DNA of 5,852 nt from Polynucleobacter meluiroseus. Lineage in GTDB: Bacteria; Verrucomicrobiota; Verrucomicrobiia; Opitutales; UBA953. Under the pieces are notes generated by a model, which was not told the origin of the DNA, searched no databases, and worked only from the letters and a program-made list of their open reading frames with translations. Positions 1 through 5,852 of this stretch are shown piece after piece. Positions within the stretch are counted from its first letter, which is position 1. The number at the start of each line of letters is the position of its first letter. A program made the position numbers and the translations under genes. The DNA is taken from contig CALPIW020000108.1 in assembly GCA_943323725.2 (NCBI GenBank), positions 1 to 5,852 of the forward strand. The letters run 5' to 3'.

Positions 1-834
1 AAGCTCCTCGCGCTGCGCGACCAGCGGCCGCAGCCGTCGCGCGACGACAAGAACCTCCTCAGCTGGAACGCCCTGCTCGTCGGTAACCTCGCCAAGGCCG
101 GCTGGATCCTCGGCCGTAAGGATTGGGTCGAGCTCGCGCTGGAGACGGAAGCCTTGCTCTGGACTCGTTTCGCCCGCGAAGACGGCGGGCGTCTGCTCTC
201 CGTCGCGCATGGTGACAAGACCACCCTCGACGGCAACCTGAGCGACTTCGCCTGGCTCGCCGAAGCCGAGCTCAGCCTCGCTGCCTACGCGCCCTGGGCT
301 CGACCTGGCACGACGCACCCTTACGCCGCGCGCGCCGAACGTCTCCTGGGCGCCGCGCTGGAACGCTTCGGCGATCTGCACGCCGTCGGCGCCTTCGTCG
401 TGCCGGCCGAGCGTGACGACCTTTCCGTCCGCCAGAAGGACTGGTTCGACAACGCCGTCCCGGCGGGCAACTCCTCCCTGCTCCACGGTTTCGGCCAGCT
501 CCAGATGCTTTCCGCCGACCCGCGCTGGGCCCGCGAGTTCGCCGACCTGTCCACCGCGTACGGCGGACTCTGCAAGAACGTCCCCAACGGCGTCGCCCAT
601 GCCTTGGACGGCATCGCCCGCTTCGCCCTCGGCCATGCGACGGTGAAGTCCGCCGGCGGCTGGGATGACCTGCGTGCCGCGCTCAACGGCGACGGCCAGA
701 CCGCTCCGCACGACCGCCCTTACCGTCACGTCTTCCTCGTCACGGAGCCCGCCACGGCAGGTTTCGCCGTCTGCGTAGGCCAGACCTGTCTCGCCCCCGT
801 CCGGACCGCCCAAGAGGCCGCCGCGAGCCTCTGA
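1..834 (+). CDS. YyaL/DUF255-family thioredoxin-domain protein (C-terminal part, 5' truncated by window edge)
   Basis: The frame is open from base 1 and ends at TGA 832-834, leaving the last 277 residues of a protein whose family is usually about 600-700 residues. The N-terminal thioredoxin-like (DUF255) domain lies outside the window; what remains is the helical (alpha/alpha)6-barrel-like part. Family landmarks seen here are an RPxPxRDDK segment followed by SWNALL (residues 9-26 of the fragment), a DGNLSDFAWL stretch near 77-86 matching the usual 'xxLEDYAxL' element, PAGNS at about 154-158, and a C-terminal VCxxxTC pair (C258, C263) followed by LAPV. That ending is typical of the family and shows the 3' end is intact. 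Relatives are annotated as YyaL or spermatogenesis-associated protein 20-like; the biochemical role is poorly defined, so none is assigned. No start codon can be given: the leftmost possible one (TTG at 154) lies inside conserved sequence. The next gene starts 52 bases downstream on the same strand. Confidence 0.88.
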   Translation, partial: KLLALRDQRPQPSRDDKNLLSWNALLVGNLAKAGWILGRKDWVELALETEALLWTRFAREDGGRLLSVAHGDKTTLDGNLSDFAWLAEAELSLAAYAPWARPGTTHPYAARAERLLGAALERFGDLHAVGAFVVPAERDDLSVRQKDWFDNAVPAGNSSLLHGFGQLQMLSADPRWAREFADLSTAYGGLCKNVPNGVAHALDGIARFALGHATVKSAGGWDDLRAALNGDGQTAPHDRPYRHVFLVTEPATAGFAVCVGQTCLAPVRTAQEAAASL

Positions 835-851
835 CGACCAATCCGCTCTTG

Positions 852-871
852 CCCGCTCCGTGCGGAGCGGG
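852..871 (+). other. Perfect 8-bp GC-rich hairpin between the YyaL and TPR genes
   Basis: CCCGCTCC (852-859) and GGAGCGGG (864-871) are exact reverse complements around a GTGC loop. The stem is seven G-C pairs and one A-T pair, so it should be very stable in RNA. It lies 17 bases after the YyaL-family stop and 15 bases before the preferred ATG of the TPR gene. No T-run follows (the next bases are AACATCGG), so it is not a classic intrinsic terminator. It could be a U-less terminator, an RNA-processing or 3'-end-stabilising structure, or a hairpin limiting access to the TPR start region: the only purine-rich GGAG in the leader is inside the stem. Which role applies cannot be told from sequence alone. 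Confidence 0.6.
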
Positions 872-886
872 AACATCGGTTCAGGC

Positions 887-2632
887 ATGTCAGCCGACCC
901 CCACTACGTCTACGGCCAAGGGCAGAGCTCGCGCTCCAGCTATCCTATCCTGCTGGGGACGGTGACGGTCGAAGTCATCGGCTACAAAGAGCGCCGCTAC
1001 CGCCCCAACTGGCGCCGGATCGGCCTGCTCTTCCCGGTCTTCCTCCTGCTGCTCTGGGTCGCGCTGTCCGAGGCCAACTACTTCAAGGAGCGCTTCATGA
1101 ACGGCATCCCGTCGACGCGCCGGGCCGACATGTACCTCTACCTGCCCGACACGGCGGCCAACTCCGCCGCGAACCTCTTCCTCAACAAGGAGGAGATCCG
1201 TCTCCGCGAGCGCGCGAAGCTGCTGTCGGCCAAGGATTCCTACGGACGGTCGGCGCACCTCTACCGCAAAGGCGAATACTTCGTAAGCGTCGCCAAGGAG
1301 GCCCTCACCCGACAGGATTACGCCGAGTTCGCCCGTTACATCGGCACCGGCGCGCAGCTGAGCCCGGCCAACCTCGAAGCCCAGCGGCTGTGCGCCGACC
1401 TCTTCTTCGTGTTCCAGCGCCCGCTCGACGCTTACCAGCTGCTCGAGGAGTCGCTCGTCTTCGCCAAGCAGGACCGCGAGTACTTCCGCTACTACGTCCA
1501 ACGCTGCTTCATGCTGGACCAGGACGCGCGTCTCATCGCCACGGCGACGAAGCATCTGGCGGACCCGGCGGTCGCCGAGGAGATCCGCGCCGACCTCCGC
1601 CTGGCCGCCGCGCAGGCCCACTTCCTCCGCGGTGACTTCGCGGACGCCGCGCGCCTGATCAAGGAACACCGCCTCGACCAGACCGCCGACGGTTACCTGC
1701 TCAACTGCCAGCTGCTCTGGGAAAGCGGCGACCGCGAGGGCGCGCTCGCCGAACTCGACGCGGCGCTGGCCGTCTTCCCCGCCGGCGTCCGCCTGCTCGA
1801 GATGAAGGCCCGCTGGCTGAAGGACAGCGGTGAATTCCGCCGGGCCCAGGACACCCTTGACCTGCTGAGCATCAGCCAGCCCGGCCGACCAGGCCCGCTC
1901 ATCCAGTCGCTCTACCTGCTGCCGGGTGAAGCCAACCGCGCGCGCCGCGAGGCCTTGCTCGAGAAGATCGTGGCCACGTTCGGCAACCAGGAGCAGCCGA
2001 TGCTGGACCTCGCCCGCTTCGGCAACGACACCGCGGACGTCGCGCTCACCGCCCGGCTGGCGAAGCTCGCGCTCGAGCGTAAGTTCAGCAACCGCGTCCG
2101 CTTCGACCTCGTCCACGTGGAATGCCTGCTCAACGCCGGTCGCGCCCGCGAGACGATCCTGCTCGTCGACGTATTGTACAAGCAGGCCGAACGCGATCAG
2201 TGGGTGGCCGAGACGCGCATCGCGTTCGACGCTCTCCGCACCATCGCCTATTTCGCCGACGGCCAGACCGAGATCGGCTCCATCAACCTCCAGAAGCTCC
2301 TGCAGCACCGCAAGGTGCCGCCGCAGGTACTGGTCGCGGCGAGCCGCAAACTCATCACCGCCCGACGTTATGACGAGGCCAATGACGTCCTCATTCAGGC
2401 CCACCTGCAGAACGAGACCAACCAGGCCATCCTGATGCAGATCGTGCAGCTCAAGCTCGACCACCCGCGCATCGCCGCCGACCTGGAGACCTATCTGCGC
2501 CGGCTGATGCTCAACCGCCGCCCTTCACCGGAAGTCCTCCGGGCCTCCTTGCGACGACTCGGTTCGGACACCTACCTCTTCTCGAGCGACCGCGAGACGC
2601 TGCTGCGCGACGTCGAGGCGAAGCTTAAGTAG
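887..2632 (+). CDS. Membrane-anchored TPR-like repeat protein, function unknown
   Basis: The start is placed at ATG 887 (581 residues). An in-frame GTG at 860 would add nine residues, but it sits in the loop of a strong hairpin, so it is less likely. The first 44 residues are polar and end in a basic stretch (YKERRYRPNWRR). One hydrophobic segment follows at about residues 45-64 (IGLLFPVFLLLLWVAL), then a long soluble part. By the positive-inside rule the N-terminus is cytoplasmic and the bulk is exported. From about residue 120 the protein is a chain of amphipathic helix pairs; the best TPR-like units are around 133-176, 240-262 and 268-325, with spaced small/aromatic positions such as FLRGDFADAARLI and ESGDREGALAELDAAL. 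The rest, to about 580, is also helical-repeat-like but more diverged. No enzymatic motif is visible, so a scaffold or protein-interaction role at the inner membrane is inferred from fold only. The stop TAG 2630-2632 overlaps the end of the convergent ApbE-like gene. Confidence 0.85.
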   Translation: MSADPHYVYGQGQSSRSSYPILLGTVTVEVIGYKERRYRPNWRRIGLLFPVFLLLLWVALSEANYFKERFMNGIPSTRRADMYLYLPDTAANSAANLFLNKEEIRLRERAKLLSAKDSYGRSAHLYRKGEYFVSVAKEALTRQDYAEFARYIGTGAQLSPANLEAQRLCADLFFVFQRPLDAYQLLEESLVFAKQDREYFRYYVQRCFMLDQDARLIATATKHLADPAVAEEIRADLRLAAAQAHFLRGDFADAARLIKEHRLDQTADGYLLNCQLLWESGDREGALAELDAALAVFPAGVRLLEMKARWLKDSGEFRRAQDTLDLLSISQPGRPGPLIQSLYLLPGEANRARREALLEKIVATFGNQEQPMLDLARFGNDTADVALTARLAKLALERKFSNRVRFDLVHVECLLNAGRARETILLVDVLYKQAERDQWVAETRIAFDALRTIAYFADGQTEIGSINLQKLLQHRKVPPQVLVAASRKLITARRYDEANDVLIQAHLQNETNQAILMQIVQLKLDHPRIAADLETYLRRLMLNRRPSPEVLRASLRRLGSDTYLFSSDRETLLRDVEAKLK

Positions 2633-2647
2633 CCGCCTCTTCGGAGG
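2615..2647. terminator. Possible shared terminator region at the convergent gene ends
   Basis: Around the overlapping stop codons, GAGGCG (2615-2620) pairs exactly with CGCCTC (2634-2639) over a 13-base loop. Alternatively, in the + strand transcript, CCTC (2636-2639) can pair with GAGG (2644-2647) around TTCG, giving a C(UUCG)G tetraloop, a very stable loop type. The two foldings share bases 2636-2639 and exclude each other. No T-run follows on either strand, and the stems are only 4-6 bp, so a terminator function is tentative. The location, exactly where two converging transcripts must end, is the main argument for it. Confidence 0.3.
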
Positions 2648-3560
2648 AAGTCGGCTTGGCCTCGGGCTCCGGGCGCTCGGTCACCTCGAAGTAGGTCACG
2701 GACCCGAGCTTCGTGCCATCCGGCAGCCAGAGACCACGGCTGCAGCCGCGGTTGACGAATTCTTCGGCTTCGGCCGGGGACAAGACCGCGCCGACCATGG
2801 CGAGCCCTTCGGCCTCGAGCGCGGAAGTCGCGATCGCGCGGACCGGGCCGGCCAGCGTGACGGCCTGACCGGTCCGGGGATCGACGAGGTTATTACGCTC
2901 GGGGTCCGCGGTCTTACTGGCCATCGCGAAACGGCAGAGTTTGATCTCGGACTGGGCACCGACGCCGATACGCCAGCCGGCGGATTCGCCGGGCGGATCG
3001 AGCGCGAGGGTGACGCTGCCGGAAGCCATCAGCAAGGCGCGGTGGATGCCCCAGCTGCTTTCCAGCATGTCGGCCATGCGGTCGAGGGCGTAGCCGCGCA
3101 CGATCGCGCCGAAGTCGACGGCGGCGCCGAACTTGGCGCAGCTGAGTTCGCAGCCTTCGAGTTTGAATTCGCCTTCGCGGTAGGCGTTCATGACCTGGGT
3201 CCAGGCGGCGTCGTCGGGATTGAAGCCGAGGTCACCCCGCTTCTGCCAATAACTGAACAGGGCGCCGGCGGTGGCGTCGAAGGCCTTACCGGAGTCGGCA
3301 CTGACGTCCTTCGAGAAATTCCACAGCGCCTGCACATGCTCGGAGGCGGCGATCAACGCGCCCTCGGGCATCAGGTTGATCGAGGCGACCGGACCGCTGT
3401 CGTGACGGACGTCAGTCTGGAAATCCAGGTCGTCAAGCAACTGGAACAGGCCTTCGGCCGCATTGCGGGCATAGACGCCGTCTTCCGCGGCGATGCGCAC
3501 CCAGAAGCGGGAGCCGAAGGCCTCGTGAGAGAAGTTGTGGATGATGGGGTTGTCTTCCAT
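2625..3560 (-). CDS. ApbE-like (FAD:protein FMN transferase family) protein with altered key residues
   Basis: The product has 311 residues (ATG 3560-3558, TAA 2627-2625), a normal length for the family. ApbE enzymes transfer FMN from FAD to a Thr/Ser of target proteins, using Mg2+. Family landmarks in order are: an N-terminal SHEAFGSRFWVRI strand (like 'MGTxxxI'), KAFDATAGALFSYW at 92-105 (like 'GAFDPTVGPL'), VDFGAIVRGYALD at 148-160 (like 'VDLGGIAKGYAVD'), VDPRTGQAV at 226-234 and TSALEAEGLAM at 245-255. The last resembles the 'ALEADGWDT' segment of enterobacterial ApbE, but the metal-binding Asp is Glu251 and the Thr is Met255. The usual GG(D/E/N) turn is SGS (180-182), and Lys of the 'KGYA' motif is Arg155. 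There is no signal peptide or lipobox, so it looks cytoplasmic, unlike many exported ApbE proteins. Its ATG lies 3 bases after the stop of the GT-C gene, with a weak AGAAG upstream, so it is probably last in the operon. Family membership is fairly sure; activity is doubtful. Confidence 0.82.
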   Translation of the reverse strand: MEDNPIIHNFSHEAFGSRFWVRIAAEDGVYARNAAEGLFQLLDDLDFQTDVRHDSGPVASINLMPEGALIAASEHVQALWNFSKDVSADSGKAFDATAGALFSYWQKRGDLGFNPDDAAWTQVMNAYREGEFKLEGCELSCAKFGAAVDFGAIVRGYALDRMADMLESSWGIHRALLMASGSVTLALDPPGESAGWRIGVGAQSEIKLCRFAMASKTADPERNNLVDPRTGQAVTLAGPVRAIATSALEAEGLAMVGAVLSPAEAEEFVNRGCSRGLWLPDGTKLGSVTYFEVTERPEPEAKPTSSEEAAT

Positions 3561-3563
3561 GGC

Positions 3564-4964
3564 TTACTTCTGGGTAAAGAAACCGCTTTCGTAGCCTTTG
3601 GCAACCAGCACCCAATAGCGATCGGCACCATCGGCACGGAGCGTCAGCTCACGGACGGCGTAACCGGGGACCACCGGCACGCTGGCGTCGGTCGCCGGGA
3701 TCAATCGAAGGGGCGCTTGGGCCGCCCGGGGGAACTCCCCATAGCCGACCTTATGCTTACGCAGATAATAGGGTAACGGCCAATAATGCCCGCCTTCCAC
3801 GGCGACGTAGAACTTAGGCCCGTAAGCCTGAGCCATGCGGTTGACGCTGCCGCGAAATCGTCCGACTTCATAGTCCGTCGGCGAGTGAGCACTCAACGGC
3901 TTCCGGGCTGACAAGGCGACTGTCGCCAGCCCCAAGGCCAAGAGGGACATGCGCCCGGCACCTCCGACGAGCAGATACGGCAGCGCGAGAGTCAGCGGCA
4001 GCGAGAAGACCACCAGCAGCAGCCACGGCGTCTTGTAGGGCAGCGCGAGGTGGAACAGGAAGACGAGAAGCGCGACCAAGCAGGGCAGGTCGGTCACATG
4101 GCGGCTCCGCCAGCGGACCAGCGAAAGGCCGGAACGGCCTAAGGCGAAGACCGCCAACCAGGCCGCTGCGCAAGCCCAAGGGGCCAGGCTGACCGCATAC
4201 AAGGTATCTTCGGACTGACCGCTGGCGACACCGAGGGAGCGGGCCAACTGCAGCCACCAGGTCTTCAGTCCCGGCAGATCCGTGAAGCCGACCGACTGGA
4301 ACAAAGCCCAGGAGGCGACCAAGCCGAAGCCGAAGCGCAGCCAGCGGCGATCGGGCACGAACTGACGTAGGAGCACCAAGGCCAGGAGGAAGAAGACCAG
4401 GTAAGCCGCCGCCGTGACCTTGCACGCGAGGGCGAAACCGAAAGCCGCGCCGGAGAGCAGCCACCAGCGGGAGGAAGCCGGCGACCCTTCGGCGCGCAGC
4501 CATAAGGCGACGCCCCAGACGAAGCCCGCCGCCAAGAGCATCTCTTGCACGTAGTAATAACCGAAAGGCGTGCACCCACCGGTGAGCACGATGAACGCCG
4601 CGGTGATATAACGCGGCCCCTTCCCTACCCCAGGGAGGATCAAGGCAGCCGCGGCCATCAATCCCAGAAAGACCGAGACGACGCTTCGAAGGTAATCCTC
4701 ATGCATGTCTATCGGTGCCGTACCCGTCAGCTTGGCGGAGATGAGCATGGCGGTCGCCAAGGTCGGCCCGTGGAACTTGTCCTGATGTGCGCTGTAAGGC
4801 GTGCCTTCCGAGAGCTCCTTGGCCAAGGACCACTGGACGGCTTCGTCCGCGTGCAAGAGGCCGGGGGGCACGTAGGCGATCGCCGACCAGAACAGGGCGA
4901 TCGTGACGACGAGGGCGAGGCCGAACCGCGAGACCGTCCCCGACTGGTTCGTCGCTTCAGCCAT
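3564..4964 (-). CDS. Polytopic GT-C glycosyltransferase-like membrane protein, Agl23/TIGR03663 type
   Basis: The product has 466 residues. About 10-11 hydrophobic segments run from residue 13 to about 353 (for example 13-33, 93-111, 140-156, 184-200, 313-335), followed by a soluble C-terminal part of about 110 residues. The first loop carries HADE (38-41), the acidic motif at the catalytic position of GT-C/PMT enzymes, and KFHGP (63-67) follows. Other landmarks are YVQEM (138-142), PYKTPWLLL (309-317), which matches the 'EKTPWL' element of the TIGR03663 family (named after archaeal Agl23), and HYWPLPYYLRKH (393-404) in the C-terminal domain. Such proteins are thought to move a sugar from a lipid-linked donor to an acceptor at the outer face of the membrane; donor and acceptor here are unknown. 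The ATG (4964-4962) overlaps the thioesterase TGA as TGATG with no clear Shine-Dalgarno sequence, pointing to translational coupling. Parts near the C-terminus use somewhat more A/T-rich codons than the neighbours (about 3740-3790), which may only reflect local composition. Confidence 0.83.
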   Translation of the reverse strand: MAEATNQSGTVSRFGLALVVTIALFWSAIAYVPPGLLHADEAVQWSLAKELSEGTPYSAHQDKFHGPTLATAMLISAKLTGTAPIDMHEDYLRSVVSVFLGLMAAAALILPGVGKGPRYITAAFIVLTGGCTPFGYYYVQEMLLAAGFVWGVALWLRAEGSPASSRWWLLSGAAFGFALACKVTAAAYLVFFLLALVLLRQFVPDRRWLRFGFGLVASWALFQSVGFTDLPGLKTWWLQLARSLGVASGQSEDTLYAVSLAPWACAAAWLAVFALGRSGLSLVRWRSRHVTDLPCLVALLVFLFHLALPYKTPWLLLVVFSLPLTLALPYLLVGGAGRMSLLALGLATVALSARKPLSAHSPTDYEVGRFRGSVNRMAQAYGPKFYVAVEGGHYWPLPYYLRKHKVGYGEFPRAAQAPLRLIPATDASVPVVPGYAVRELTLRADGADRYWVLVAKGYESGFFTQK

Positions 4965-4966
4965 CA
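4962..4966 (-). promoter_or_regulatory. TGATG stop/start overlap (translational coupling)
   Basis: On the minus strand the thioesterase stop TGA (4966-4964) shares its last base with the ATG (4964-4962) of the GT-C gene. The preceding 15-20 bases show no convincing Shine-Dalgarno motif, so re-initiation by the ribosome finishing the thioesterase is the likely way the second gene is translated. Confidence 0.7.
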
Positions 4967-5383
4967 GACGCCGAAATGCTTCTGGAGCGCCGTCTTGATA
5001 TCGAGCGGCACGAGGGCGGCCGACATGGGGCCTTGGGCTTCGCGCCAGGCATAGACGGTGGTCAGGGCGCCCTTCGCGACGGCGCGTTCGCCGACGGCGG
5101 CGGTGAAGCCCCAGACGAGTTTCTTGTCGCCGATCTCGATCGGTGTCAGCGCGACGGTCACGACGTCCTCACGGTAGATCGGGGAAGGGAAGTCGCACTC
5201 CACGCGCACCCGGGGGAAGCCGGTGAGCTTGGCGCCCTCGGTCCGGAGGAACGGCAGCTTGAGATGACGGAAGAGGGCCTCCTCGGTCGCCTCGACCCAG
5301 AAAAAGGTCGTCGAGAAATGCACGATGCCCGCGGCGTCGGTGTCGGAGAAATTGGCGCGGTAATCCGCCGTGAAAGGGGCCAT
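4964..5383 (-). CDS. Hotdog-fold acyl-CoA thioesterase (4HBT/YbgC-FadM type)
   Basis: The product has 139 residues from ATG 5383, the usual length for single hotdog-domain thioesterases. The signature FSDTDAAGIVHFSTTFFWVE (residues 12-31) matches the 'FGDCDPAGIVxYPxYxxWxD' region of 4-hydroxybenzoyl-CoA thioesterase. Asp16 falls at the position of the catalytic Asp, and Glu31 lies on the long central helix. Strands continue through RVRVECDFPSPIYREDVVTV (58-77) and KKLVWGFTAAV (87-97), also typical. It should hydrolyse an acyl-CoA (or acyl-ACP) thioester in the cytoplasm; the substrate cannot be read from sequence. An in-frame TTG at 5395 would add MDGG. A GGAGG sits only one base before ATG 5383, too close for ideal use, so the start is uncertain by four residues. 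The gene follows the VWA-like gene after about 37 bases and overlaps the GT-C gene by one base. Confidence 0.88.
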   Translation of the reverse strand: MAPFTADYRANFSDTDAAGIVHFSTTFFWVEATEEALFRHLKLPFLRTEGAKLTGFPRVRVECDFPSPIYREDVVTVALTPIEIGDKKLVWGFTAAVGERAVAKGALTTVYAWREAQGPMSAALVPLDIKTALQKHFGV

Positions 5384-5420
5384 GCCTCCATCCAAACCGT
5401 CCGGCCCGCCGGCGCAACCG
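5384..5420 (-). other. Short intergenic leader of the thioesterase gene
   Basis: This 37-base gap between the VWA-like stop and the thioesterase ATG contains GGAGG (complement of CCTCC, 5385-5389) and the alternative TTG start at 5395. It is very G/C-rich on the upstream side. No promoter elements or terminator hairpin are evident, which supports read-through from the VWA-like gene. Confidence 0.45.
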
Positions 5421-5852
5421 TCAAGGCGCCTTCCGGCCGCCCTTACGCAGCCAAGAGACCGAGGTCCAGGCCCCGCCGGAGGCCGTCACGCATGCTCGCA
5501 AGAAAGCCTGTGGCTCCTGCTGGACGCTGAAGAGGTATAACCTCGGCCCACGGCCTTGCGCGCCCTTGGCGAAGGCTTCCAGCCATTCGCGCTGCCAACG
5601 CGTCTGGCCTTTCGGCGTCCCTCCGAACTTATGATACGAGCTGTCCGAGTAGACCATCTTCGGCTCACCCTTCTTCGTCTCGTAGAGGCGGACCCCGTCT
5701 TGGAAGTCCGAGAACACCACCAAGGCATCGTAGGGCTCGGCTAAGAGCCGATCCATCCACGCCCCCAGCGAGCCCTTCTCGCAGGCCGTCCGGACCTTCG
5801 CCTGCACCAAGCGTCCCGCGGGCGTCAGGGTCTCGACCGCCGTCTGCGTCGG
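5421..5852 (-). CDS. von Willebrand factor A-like domain protein (C-terminal part, 5' truncated by window edge)
   Basis: The frame is open from the right edge to TGA 5423-5421, giving 143 visible residues. A TTG at 5810 could start a 129-residue protein, but the reading frame and domain continue upstream, so a longer gene is more likely. The visible part fits the second half of a VWA fold. GSLGAWMDRLL (27-37) resembles the 'GGTDLGxALxxAL' element carrying the third-loop Thr, here Ser28. PYDALVVFSDFQDG (40-53) is the hydrophobic strand ending in the metal-site Asp49. Near the C-terminus, PRLYLFSVQQEPQAFLRACVTASGG resembles the last strand and helix ('vrvytigvG...L..ia..tGG'; split here as family pattern). 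The DxSxS motif of a metal-ion-dependent adhesion site would lie outside the window. The protein ends in a basic tail (LRKGGRKAP). It appears to be upstream in the same operon as the thioesterase. The assignment rests on pattern and is moderate. Confidence 0.55.
   Translation of the reverse strand, partial: PTQTAVETLTPAGRLVQAKVRTACEKGSLGAWMDRLLAEPYDALVVFSDFQDGVRLYETKKGEPKMVYSDSSYHKFGGTPKGQTRWQREWLEAFAKGAQGRGPRLYLFSVQQEPQAFLRACVTASGGAWTSVSWLRKGGRKAP

Noticed and set aside
154..834. A complete short gene starting at TTG 154
   Set aside because: The frame is open back to base 1, and the family-typical DDK and WN residues lie upstream of 154, so this is the end of a longer gene.
860..886. GTG 860 as the start of the TPR gene
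   Set aside because: It lies in the loop of a strong hairpin with no ribosome binding site upstream. The ATG at 887 gives a natural N-terminus, although the GTG start cannot be fully excluded.
890..2464. A 524-residue open frame antisense to the TPR gene
   Set aside because: Its translation is a low-complexity run of Val, Leu, Glu, Ala, Gly and Arg with no domain pattern, as expected opposite a gene with strong G/C third-position bias. The + strand frame has a clear membrane anchor and helical repeats.
3042..3776. A 244-residue + strand open frame across the ApbE-like and GT-C junction
   Set aside because: It is antisense to two genes with recognisable motifs, spans their boundary, and is repetitive in Gly, Val and Glu with no family signature.
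3868..4575. A 235-residue minus-strand open frame inside the GT-C gene
   Set aside because: It is very rich in Arg, Ala, Leu and Gly and overlaps the frame containing the KTPW and membrane segments, so it is an out-of-frame shadow, not a nested gene.
4976..5530. A 184-residue + strand open frame opposite the thioesterase and VWA-like genes
   Set aside because: The opposite strand carries the hotdog signature with its catalytic Asp; this frame is an Arg/Gly-rich shadow.

Overview
The window is a GC-rich, gene-dense stretch of bacterial chromosome with strong G/C preference at third codon positions. It holds six protein genes, two of them cut by the window edges, and no intergenic gap over about 55 bases. 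I see no tRNA, rRNA, CRISPR array, insertion sequence, phage gene or origin. The mix of a YyaL-type thioredoxin-domain protein, a TPR membrane protein, an Agl23-type GT-C membrane protein and a hotdog thioesterase, with mostly weak Shine-Dalgarno sequences, would fit a Verrucomicrobiota (Opitutae-like) or similar Gram-negative genome. That placement is a guess from gene style, not proof.

Left half (+ strand): the C-terminal 277 codons of a YyaL/DUF255-family protein end at 834. After a 52-base gap containing a perfect 8-bp GC hairpin comes a TPR-type protein of about 581 residues with one N-terminal membrane anchor (887-2632). These two may be co-transcribed, or the hairpin may separate them.

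Right half (- strand, read right to left): a partial von Willebrand A-like protein (5852-5421), a hotdog acyl-CoA thioesterase (5383-4964), a multi-spanning GT-C/Agl23-like membrane protein (4964-3564) and an ApbE-like protein (3560-2625). Their junctions are about 37 nt, a 1-nt TGATG stop/start overlap and 3 nt, so they look like one operon, with the thioesterase and membrane protein probably translationally coupled.

The two halves converge and their stop codons overlap by 8 bp (2625-2632) inside a short inverted repeat. The features most worth a second look are the ApbE-like protein, which has lost several residues expected for metal and flavin handling, and the unusual combination of VWA, thioesterase, GT-C and ApbE genes. 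No clearly new defence, mobile or RNA-based system is visible here.
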